Source of the DNA: Nereocystis luetkeana
Taxonomy: Eukaryota > Sar > Phaeophyceae > Laminariales > Laminariaceae
Length of the DNA: 64,000 nt
NCBI GenBank assembly: GCA_031213475.1
Contig: JARUPZ010000020.1
Span: 5,381,858-5,445,857, forward strand
Direction: 5' to 3'
Made by a program: the position numbers and the translations under genes. Below are positions 56,161 through 64,000 of the stretch, in pieces. The stretch's first letter is position 1; every line of letters starts with the position of its first letter. The notes beneath the pieces were generated by a model that saw only the letters and a program-made list of their open reading frames with translations, made no database searches and had not been told where the DNA came from.

Positions 56161-56944
56161 TCTTTACCAAAACGAGCACAACATCGCGCCGTAAATTCCA
56201 TGTTATCTACCAGGTATCAGTTTTCCGCGCTGTTCACGTGTGGGGCTGACTGCCTGCCAGCGCTCTTTTCAGACTTCCCAGGTGTTACTGTACGTGCGTG
56301 TGATAAACATATCGTATCTCTCTTTGGCCTCTCGACCGCCAAGCTCTTCGCATGGTTGTGTCGTAAACTCCATACCTGGTCTACTACGGTAGCCTATGAA
56401 CTTCTTTGAACATGCCAGTCTCTCTCTACGCCTCTCCAAGCACATGACATGTTTTTTTGTGGGGTAAACTTGACACTTCCGAAGTATATTAACCTCTTGA
56501 CCTTTCTTTCCTGCATTCTTTCTGCGCGCGTCTTCTTTTTGTCGTTTTTGTCGTTTTTTCTCGTTTTTGTCGTTTTTTGTTCATATTTGTTTCGTTCCAC
56601 CCCCCCCCCCCGGCCCCCCGGCCTCCCCGCCCCTCTTCTGCCTCCACGGCACGACCCGATAGCAAAATACACGGTGGGCGCATGTCACTACCGGCTTGAG
56701 GTGGGCTGCTGCCGGGGCATCGGAAGCGAAGTGAAGTGCTAGAACAGGTTGTGTATGGGAGGAGGAAGAAGAAGAAAAGGAAAAGAGGAGAAAGGCTGAG
56801 TAAAGCCAACGGAGGCTGAGCAACTCCTTTCTGTTTCGTCCCCTATTATGTTGTGAAATAGTCGCTTTTGGGGGGGTGGGGAGTGGGTTGTGTAGCGTCC
56901 CTTACAACTGCGCGCACACACACGTTTTTTTGTTTTTTGGACCC

Positions 56945-57185
56945 AAACTACTTGGAATTAATGTGGAATAAGCACACCCACGCTTTTGGGGGCCAAATTA
57001 CTTGGAATTAGTGTGGGATAAGCACACCCACGTTTTTGAGGCCAAACTACTTGGAAAAAGTGTGTGGGATGCCAAACTACTTGGAATTAGTGAGGGATAC
57101 CAAACTACTTGGAAATAGTGATGGATTCCAAACCACTTGGATTTCGTGTGGAATACCAAGCTACTTGGGAATAGTGTGGGATAGG
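56945..57185 (+). repeat. Minisatellite of AAACTACTTGGAATTAGTG units
   Basis: Seven or so 30- to 55-bp units, each with ACTTGGAATTAGTGTGGGAT or a variant. The core resembles the centre of MITE family B (ACTTGGAATTAGAGTGG), so the array may derive from it. Confidence 0.8.
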
Positions 57186-57578
57186 TTTTGTAGTTCTGAA
57201 AGGGTTGTAAGGCTGGGGTGGGGACTCGGTGAACTGGGGCATCATCTTGGACTAGTTGCCCGCAAATACGAGGGGGGGGGGGTGGGGGGCGTCTTAAATG
57301 AAGGGAGGTGGGGGGGGAAGAGGGGGGGGGGGGGGAGGGGGGCGTCCCGAGTGAAGGGAGGGGGGGGGGGGCGTCTCGATTGAAAAGGGGGATAGGGGGA
57401 GTCTTGAATTCCAAGGGGGGGGAGTGGGGGGGAGTGGGGGGGGGGTGTTCTCATGCCATGCACGGCGGTAATCGTGGAGGGGGTTGTGCTCACGGGAGGG
57501 GGGCATTATCAGAAGGTGCGGTAGTTTAAACGTACCGCATCTGACGCTTGCTCCGTGATCTTCAGAGAGCGCACGGAG

Positions 57579-57655
57579 GAAAGGGGGGGGGGGGGGGGGG
57601 GGGGGAGGGGGTACTCATATCATGCATGGCCGCAGTCGTATGGCCATAGGGGGGG
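57579..57655 (-). repeat. LINE-1b tail fragment
   Basis: A G run of about 28 then GTACTCATATCATGCATGGC, the inverted terminal segment. Confidence 0.5.
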
Positions 57656-58234
57656 CTTGCTGCTGTCATCGGATGCATATGTTTGGCTTAGGCGCGGCTT
57701 CTTGCGTCTTGTCTTCTTGTTCCCCCCCCCCCCCCTCCAACTAATTAGTACGCCCCCCTCCTCGTTCCGTCGGCCCGCCTGACTCTAGATTGTATGTACG
57801 TGTTGTACGTCCTGAGGAAGGCGCTTTGCACTCACGGTCCCTTTGGGACTTAAGGCAGTTTTGGCTCTTGCCTCGTTGCTGGCTCTTGCCTCGTTGCTGC
57901 CTCCCCCCCCCCCCCCCCCGCGCTTAGCCCTTCGGAAAATGCAAACGATTTATGGGACATAATAATACATACTTGGAATTAGTGTGGGACACTTTTTTTC
58001 AGTGGTGTAAGGGTCAAGTTGACGCCTCAGCAGGATGTTGGAAACCCAGGACCTGCCGTTCAAGGAAGGCGTGGGCCCCGTGCGCGTCCTTCGGTTGCGC
58101 GCGTGATCGAACTGGGAGCCCCGTTTCCGCTCTCGGGTGGTTCCTGCTATGTCTGGCCTTGTTGAAAAATCCGGCAGCAAGCGGTGGCTGTGCGGGCCTC
58201 GTGTCGAAACTCGTGTTTGTTTTATTTATGGCCT

Positions 58235-58620
58235 TCAAATCGCAGCAGCAGCGGCACAACAGCAGCAGCAGCAACAGCAGCGCCAGCAGCAGCGCCAGCA
58301 GCAGCAGCGCCAGCAGCAGCAACAACGCCAACAACAACATAGACAACAGCTGGAGCCGCAGCGGCGGCAGACCCTGACTCAAAGCTGCCTACAACAGCAA
58401 CAACACGAACGACGACAGCGTACACAACAAAATCAGCATCAGGGACGATAGGCGCGCGGGGTTACGGCAGCAGGAAAAAGGAGCAGAAGCAGCAGCAACA
58501 GCAGCGGCAGCAGCAATGGGCTTCGCCACCAAGTCGTGTTCTGGCGTGCGGGAACAGCACCAGCGCCTGCACCAGCGCCAGCAGCAGCAGCGCCAGCAGC
58601 AGCACCAGCGCCAGCAGCAG
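58235..58620 (+). repeat. CAG/CAA/GCC trinucleotide-rich region
   Basis: Impure CAG runs at 58240-58350, 58485-58515 and 58560-58620. ORFs in any frame are poly-Gln, poly-Ser or poly-Ala. Confidence 0.85.
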
Positions 58621-59320
58621 TGGTACGGTTGAGGTTCTGTGAACCCCGTTTTCCGACGGTGTGTTGCCTGTTTTGTCAGGCCTATGCATCCCGGAAGCAG
58701 CAGCGGTTGGACGCACGGTTGTGCTCTTCGTTTGAATGGACGATTTTTCCACCCTCGTGCTTGGTTCTGGCCTTTGAATCTCGACAGCGGCAGGGGGGGG
58801 GGGGGGGGGGAAATCCCCTGCCTCCCGACGCCCGCCGCCGCCTCCTCCTCCTCCGCCCCCGGTTGCACGCTTGAGCTCTGCGGGCCTCTTTCTCTCGCTT
58901 GAGGGGGGGGGTTCAATTTTGTCTGGTCCGTGAAATCGCGGCAACGGTAGGGGGAAAAAAAAAAAAAGAAAAAAAAATCTTGCCGGCCCCCCGCCCTCTT
59001 CGCCTCTCCCTCCGCCTCCAGTTGCGCGCTTGAGCCTCTGTGGTTTTTTTTTCCCCGCTAGATAGAGTGGTTCCATTGTCTCTGGTCCGTGAATCGCGGC
59101 AGCAGGATGGGAAACATCCCTTCCCCCCCCCCCCCCCCCCCTTTCCCCCGCCCCCGATGCAGTCCTCTCCTCGGTTGAACGAGGAGAAAGAGTCGCCCTC
59201 TCTGTGCTTCCGTGGGCGTTGTTCGGGCCTGGGGGGAGTTTCCGCTGTAGCCGGACCGGGGGCGTGTCTTCGATCGCTGCATCCCTCTGTGGGGGTGCCC
59301 CCGTCGCTCTCCTTTCCGAC

Positions 59321-59429
59321 TATTACGGGGGACCATAGTTAATAGGACCTATGGTATACATAAAAACTTATATATTTAACAATTATTACCAACAATATTT
59401 GGTCCTATTAACTATGGTCCCCCGTAATA
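59321..59429 (-). mobile_element. MITE family A copy
   Basis: Near-perfect copy with TA on both flanks. Confidence 0.92.
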
Positions 59430-59639
59430 GCCCCGCCCCACCTCCACCAACGCTGCTTCTGCTGCCGCCGCCGCCGAGATGTGTGCCATGGAGCCGCACG
59501 TGCGTGGCGCTTTTTTAGTGGATGCCGGCGCTGTGCGGTCGGCGACGGCAGGCAGCCTCGGGGGGGGAAGGATAGGGGCGGGGAGGGAGGGGGTGTGCGT
59601 GCGCACGAGGGTTCGATCGCTATATATATATGACACCGA

Positions 59640-59900
59640 TTGGGAGGACAAATGGACCGGAATCCCTCACGACGGGTGCTTGATGTGGACAAATCGGCAG
59701 AGGATTTCCCTGCTGATTTTGGACTAAAAAATTGACCGGATTTCGTTGCCCTTCTAACTTGGATAAATTGGCCGGATTTCCTTACTGATTTGGACAAATC
59801 GACCGGATTTCCCTACTGATTTGGACAGATTGACCGGATTCCCCTACTGGTTTGGACAAATTGACCGGATTTCCCTGCCGATTTGGATAAATTGTCAGTT
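59640..59900 (+). repeat. 30-bp minisatellite
   Basis: Seven or so units of GACCGGATTTCCCTACTGAT then TTGGACAAAT; units are 80-95% alike. Confidence 0.88.
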
Positions 59901-60039
59901 TTTTATCCCTTCTCTGTGATACCTAGATCGTGGTAAGGCTGCCGCAGCGAACAAGTTGTGTGCGTCGCTTTATACTGGTTGTGTCGGGATAAGGGGGGGA
60001 AGAGGGATTTTGGTTTTGAGAAAGGCCACGTCCTGACGG

Positions 60040-60085
60040 GAAGGTGGGAGGTGGGGGGGTACTCATGTCATGCATGGCCGCAGGA
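60040..60085 (-). repeat. LINE-1b tail fragment
   Basis: G-rich run then GTACTCATGTCATGCATGGC; only the terminal ~25 bp remains. Confidence 0.45.
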
Positions 60086-60324
60086 GCGGGGGGGGGGAAT
60101 AAAAGCCAGTGTCTGACTGGAGCAGCGGGGGGGGGGGGCAGGGAGGGTCTCGGGGGGGATGGGGGGGTTCATCCGTCCTAGTCGGTATTTGTGAAATAGT
60201 CAAGAGAAAGCTATGGATAGGGCAGGGTAATCAGGGAGCGGGGGGGGGGGGCAGGAAGGCGCACTCAGCACTTACTTATATAAATAGTAGTGTGAGAAGT
60301 CGCCGGAGGGGGGAGGCAGGTCTT

Positions 60325-60334
60325 ACCGTAGTGC

Positions 60335-60381
<47 letters not shown>

Positions 60382-60382
60382 A
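60325..60382 (+). repeat. CAA microsatellite
   Basis: About 18 perfect CAA units. Confidence 0.95.
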
Positions 60383-60597
60383 AATATGGCTCTGGCAAAA
60401 ATTCGCCGAAATTTGTTGGGAGGATCTACAGCAGTAGTATCTCATCGAGATCGTTCGGAAGAGATCTTGCCAACGTCTTCCCATACAGAACGTATCGCTC
60501 GGCATTTCCCATCCTCCCCGTTTTCTGGAAAAAATCAGCTTCGAAAAATCGTCCGAGAGCGGGTGTCTTTTCTTGCGTGTTACCGTGCGGTACTACA

Positions 60598-60599
60598 AC

Positions 60600-60648
<49 letters not shown>

Positions 60649-60772
60649 TTACGGGGGACCATAGTTAATAGGACCAACTATTGTTGGTGAAAATGGTTAA
60701 ATATATAGTTTTTTATGTATACCATAGGTCCTATTAACTATGGTCCCCCGTAATAGTAGTAGTAGTAGTTGT
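60598..60772 (+). repeat. TAG microsatellite carrying a MITE
   Basis: About 17 TAG units, then the family A copy, then five more TAG units. Confidence 0.95.
60647..60755 (+). mobile_element. MITE family A copy inserted in a TAG microsatellite
   Basis: TAG repeats continue on both sides (60600-60649, 60754-60772), so the copy landed in an existing array at a TA. Confidence 0.92.
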
Positions 60773-61290
60773 AGTGTGGGAAGTGTCCGGAGGCCGGGGG
60801 GGGGATGACAGGGAAGGGCTGAAACCCCAACTCTTAGGGGCGTGGGGAGTTGACAGCGGAGGTGGCGGTGGTGGTGATGGTGCCGTTGAGACTCTCGTTT
60901 GTCGGGGTTTCGACCAGTAGGTGGTGGGTGCGTGGTGCACGGCTTTTGGGTGTCGTCGTGAAGGTTGCGTCGGTGTTTGCAGTGCTTTTATTTGATGTGT
61001 AGTAGTAAAGTGTGCCGGGAATTTTTTTGTTGTTGTTGTTTTTTTCGCGCTTATCGCGTGCGCCGCGCGCGACCTTGAAGGGGCATGGTATGCCGAAAAC
61101 GTGTGCAACAAGAAAATGAAGAAGAAGATAACTCTATCAATACCAGTACTCGTACATATTTATATTTTCCCCCACAATTTGCTCCGAGACCACCCTTTTT
61201 TTCGTCCTGATTTCCGGTTTTTCTTTGTGACCATTTCAGTCTCCTAAAAAGAGAGAGAAACAAAGAAGCTGTTTTCGGGTAGCCGATTGA

Positions 61291-61392
61291 CCCTTTTTAG
61301 TACCGCAGAGACAGACCCGTTTTGGGGACAAGCTACTTAGAAATTGACTGGTGTGTCCCCCACACGGGACTGACTGCTGTTTGCCCTCAAAG
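61291..61392. mobile_element. MITE family B copy
   Basis: CCCTTTTTAGTACCGCAG, TTTTGGGGACAAGCTACTT and CACGGGACTGACTGC in family order. Confidence 0.75.
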
Positions 61393-61456
61393 GCTGGCTC
61401 GAGCATGTCAACCCAATTTTTGGTCCGCCACGTGAACGAATGAATGCCGGTTGCAC

Positions 61457-61565
61457 TATAACGGGGAACCATAGTAAATAGGACCAAATATTGTGAGTAA
61501 AAATAGGTAAATATATAGGTTTTATGTGTATCGTAGGTCCCATTTACTATGCCCCCCCGTTATAT
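61457..61565 (+). mobile_element. MITE family A copy
   Basis: Ends TATAACGGGGAACC and CCCCCCCGTTATA; flanked by TATA. Confidence 0.88.
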
Positions 61566-61644
61566 ATATACTCGAATCGAGTATCACATACCACAACGTC
61601 CGACATCATCATTACTGTTCAGACATCAATATTATTAATATGAT

Positions 61645-61848
61645 CCCTTTTAGCACTGCAGTCCCGTTTTGGGGCAAAACACTTGGAAATAGAGTGGTTT
61701 GTGCCGAGATCGGGACTGTAGTACTATTACGGGGGACCATAGTAAATAGGACCTACGGTACACACAAAAACCTACCAGGTATATATTTACCAATTTTTAC
61801 TGACAACATTTGGTCCTATTTACTATGGTCCCCCGTAACAAAGGGGCT
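61645..61848. mobile_element. MITE family B copy split by a family A copy
   Basis: CCCTTTTAGCACTGCAGTCC to GGGACTGTAGTAC, then a family A insertion, then AAAGGGG. Confidence 0.8.
61725..61839 (-). mobile_element. MITE family A copy inserted in a family B copy
   Basis: Inserted at the right end of the family B element starting at 61645, whose last bases (AAAGGGG) resume after it. CCAGGTA insertion at 61782. Confidence 0.88.
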
Positions 61849-61849
61849 A

Positions 61850-61912
61850 ATATTCAAAACACTTGGAATTAGAGTGGTGTGCCCTTAAACCGGGACTGCC
61901 GTACAGTAGGGG
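61850..61912. mobile_element. MITE family B half copy
   Basis: ACACTTGGAATTAGAGTGG to CGGGACTGCCGTACAGTAGG; only the right half. Confidence 0.65.
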
Positions 61913-62317
61913 TTGATATAGGCCAGTCAAATTCCAAGTACTCCTTCCTAAAAAAACGGGTTAGTGCGGTCCGGAAAATGTTTGCAGGATTACCCCGTGA
62001 GGCAGAAATGCTTCCGCGAAAAAAAAGTGCTGATATATGTACGAACCTCTGGTGTATCACAACAGCATGGGTCTGATCCCCAAACTATGATCGTACCGGG
62101 TACGAAACGAAGAGAATGAGGAATTTGGCTGGCAGAGAAACGTGTGAGGAATACTGCTGATTTACGGAAGGGTGTTCGGTTTGTGTTGGAACGGAATCTA
62201 CGCTATATTATCGGAAGGCAAGCATAGTAATATTGATGTTTACAACAGCAGCAAATTATGTGGAAGGTGTATACAGACAGCCCTTCGTCGGACTTGCGCG
62301 CAAGATTGTGTAACACC

Positions 62318-62460
62318 CCCCCCAAACCCGACGTGCTCCGCCCCGGCATTGTGGGGATGCAAGGGTCTATGGTCATGCCACTGCAGCCATGTATGATAAT
62401 GAGTACGCCGCCGCCCCCCCCGAACATCTCTCCTATCGAGTACCCCCCCCCCCCCCGCCC
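62318..62460 (+). repeat. LINE-1b tail copy
   Basis: AACCCGACGTGCTCC to two GAGTAC endings, each followed by C-rich sequence (62410-62420 and 62445-62460). Confidence 0.6.
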
Positions 62461-62576
62461 CCCCGTATACTATTAATACGAATTTTCCGGAGTTGGTTGG
62501 GGAGAGTTTTTGCTTTGCCGAGCGCTGTGCGCTCGATGCGTCTACATATATAGCAAAAAAAAACGATATATATAGT

Positions 62577-62687
62577 TATTTACGGGGACCATAGTTAACA
62601 GGACCTATGGTATACATAAAAAGCTATATGTTTAACCATTTTTTACTGACAATATTTGGTCCTGTTAACTATGGCCCCCTGTAAATA
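62577..62687 (-). mobile_element. MITE family A copy
   Basis: Ends TTTACGGGGACCATAG and GGCCCCCTGTAAATA; TA-rich surroundings. Confidence 0.88.
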
Positions 62688-63049
62688 GTATATAATATAT
62701 ATATATATATAGATAGATACATTTCGAGGGCCACCAACCACCATTTGCATTGTTTTCTTTGCCCACTCCCCCTCGGTTTGGAGAAAAGGGGCTTCGAAAA
62801 GTCATGTTTATCTTTATCCCGGGGTGTGCGTTAAATCTTATGAGGCGTTCTACGATAGAGGTTCGCCCTTAAATTTTAAGAGGCCCCTCACTTAAGGAGC
62901 TCCATGCCTTCACCCGAAAACTGTTTTTCTTGCAGAAATCGAATTGTATCTCGATGACAAAACGTTCTTTTTCAAATTAAGAGTGGCCTCCCGACGATAT
63001 TTTGGGTTAAGGAGCCCTGCCATTCAGAAACGTTATGGCGGAGATGTGC

Positions 63050-63158
63050 TATTACGGGGGACCCTAGTTAACAGGACCTATGGTGTACATAAAAACCTAT
63101 ATATTTAACCATTTTTACTAACAATATTTGGTCCTGTTAACTATGGCCCCCCGTAATA
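63050..63158 (-). mobile_element. MITE family A copy
   Basis: Left end GGGGGACCCTAGTTAACAGG; well preserved. Confidence 0.9.
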
Positions 63159-63403
63159 CCTCTATCGTTGAACGAGCCTTACGCGTGTTTAATAAAATAC
63201 GTCGCGGTGATAGTACAAAGTCTTACGTGGGTGTTCGCTGGAGTGCGCATCCGATCCGCGTGTGTACTTTTTTCCAAAGCCACCGACCGTTTTTACTGAC
63301 GAGCTCTGATCTTGAGACTACCCAACCACTACCGCTACCCGCCGTACGCAAACCTACTGGTCGGAGCGGGGGGGAAACCGATTCACGGACAGGCAGCACG
63401 AAC

Positions 63404-63639
63404 TATTACGGGAGACCGTAGTGAATAGAACCTATGGTACACACAAAAACCTGTATATATATGTATATATATATATTTATTTTTTCCCACCACTATTACG
63501 GGGGACCATAGTAAATAGGACCAAATATTGTTAGTAAAAAAAGGTAAATGTATAGGTTTTTGTGTGTACCGTAGGTCCTATTTACTATGGTCCCCCGTAA
63601 TAACAATATTTCGTCCTATATACTACGGTCCCCCGTACT
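63404..63639 (-). mobile_element. MITE family A, interrupted host copy
   Basis: Left part 63404-63495 and right part 63601-63639, split by the copy above. The left part carries an expanded TA-rich stretch (63451-63475). Confidence 0.85.
63494..63602 (+). mobile_element. MITE family A, reference copy, nested in another copy
   Basis: A 105-bp element (63496-63600) starting TTACGGGGGACCATAGTA and ending TACTATGGTCCCCCGTAA. The terminal inverted repeats are about 28 bp and most of the element can fold back. TA precedes and follows it. It interrupts the family A copy at 63404-63639; removing it with one TA restores that copy's internal TAACAATATT. This shows TA target duplication, as in Tc1/mariner-type non-autonomous elements. 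It has no coding capacity. Confidence 0.92.
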
Positions 63640-63765
63640 GCAGACTCCGCAGACAGCAGTGTACTATAGGCTCCCCTTTTCCTTTTTTCGCTTCGGGATA
63701 AAATCGGCTCGGAGGTGTCCCAGGGCGTTGTTATATCTCGTGAAGATTTCATCTCAGGTGGGAGC

Positions 63766-63860
63766 ACCGGGGGGGGGGGCGGGGGTGTACTCGATAGGAG
63801 ACATGTACTCGATCTCATGCATGACCGTAGTCGTATGACCATAGACCATCAATGCATATC
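63766..63860 (-). repeat. LINE-1b tail copy
   Basis: G run, GTACTCGATAGGAGACATGT, ATGCATGACCGTAGTCGTAT; inverted terminal segment. Confidence 0.55.
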
Positions 63861-64000
63861 AGGGGGCGGGGGGGGGGGGGGGGGGGTGCTTTTGTGAAGA
63901 TGTTACCTAATGAGCACTCGGATCCTACTACGCTATGGGATGAAATCTCAATCTCGAGGAAATTTCATCTCGGGGGAGGGGGGGGGGGGGGGGGGGGGGT

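Larger units (their letters stand above)
55261..58230. other. Downstream of the last visible KDEL receptor exon; tail exon not identified
   Basis: A 132-codon ORF (55571-55969) has no recognisable domain. An AG at 57748-57749 after a long pyrimidine tract would give a phase-compatible ten-codon end (TPPSSFRRPA, stop), but it is unlike the lysine-rich KKL.LPA end usual for the family. The true last exon may be elsewhere. Confidence 0.3.

Noticed and set aside
58137..58451. Gln-rich 104-codon ORF
   Set aside because: A frame through an impure CAG/CAA microsatellite; the other two frames are equally open.
61100..61150. Lysine-rich MKKKITLSIP as the KDEL receptor tail exon
   Set aside because: No convincing acceptor with pyrimidine tract, about 6 kb from the donor, and the frame runs on past the expected end.

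Overview
This is nuclear DNA of a eukaryote with small coding exons scattered among long, repeat-filled GT-AG introns. Two genes are recognised with certainty. They are divergent and share a 406-bp gap. On the minus strand, from 43750 down to 21760, 14 exons join without a frame break into a 553-residue mitochondrial F1 ATP synthase alpha subunit. On the plus strand, from 44157, is an ER lumen protein-retaining (KDEL/HDEL) receptor. Four of its exons are visible to 55260; one middle block and the C-terminal tail are missing. The middle block probably lies in or beside the assembly gap of exactly 100 Ns at 51729-51828.

I infer a stramenopile, most likely a brown alga. The reasons are the kilobase-scale introns, GC-rich exons in repeat-rich DNA, abundant CAG/CAA microsatellites, a short TTAGGG-type tract and the character of the two proteins. 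The taxon cannot be proved from the window alone.

Layout. 1-21759: repeat-dominated flank with no complete gene. It holds remnants of two non-LTR retrotransposon families (14765-16088 plus; 16943-17160 and 17725-18606 minus), a foldback element (19271-19877), a GGGTC satellite (12190-13095), a DNA element nested in a MITE (2034-2556) and two weak coding candidates (4190-4651 plus, 7049-7371 minus). 21760-43750: ATP synthase alpha, introns 0.4-3.6 kb. 43751-44156: probable bidirectional promoter. 44157-55260: KDEL receptor. 55261-64000: microsatellites, minisatellites and a dense cluster of MITEs.

The mobile DNA is the most unusual part. (1) About 21 copies of a ~105-bp near-palindromic MITE (family A) flanked by TA; one sits inside another and shows the TA duplication directly. 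(2) Two more short inverted-repeat families (B ~85 bp, C ~75 bp) with about eight copies each. (3) Two unrelated-looking retrotransposon 3' ends that both finish in GAGTAC followed by poly(C), which accounts for many of the G/C homopolymers. (4) A 9-mer, TACCTGGTA or its complement, present at least 35 times where about 0.5 is expected. In seven MITE copies it appears as a CCTGGTA insertion at a TA, at three or more different sites, as a transposon excision footprint would. I consider (4) and (3) the best candidates for something undescribed.
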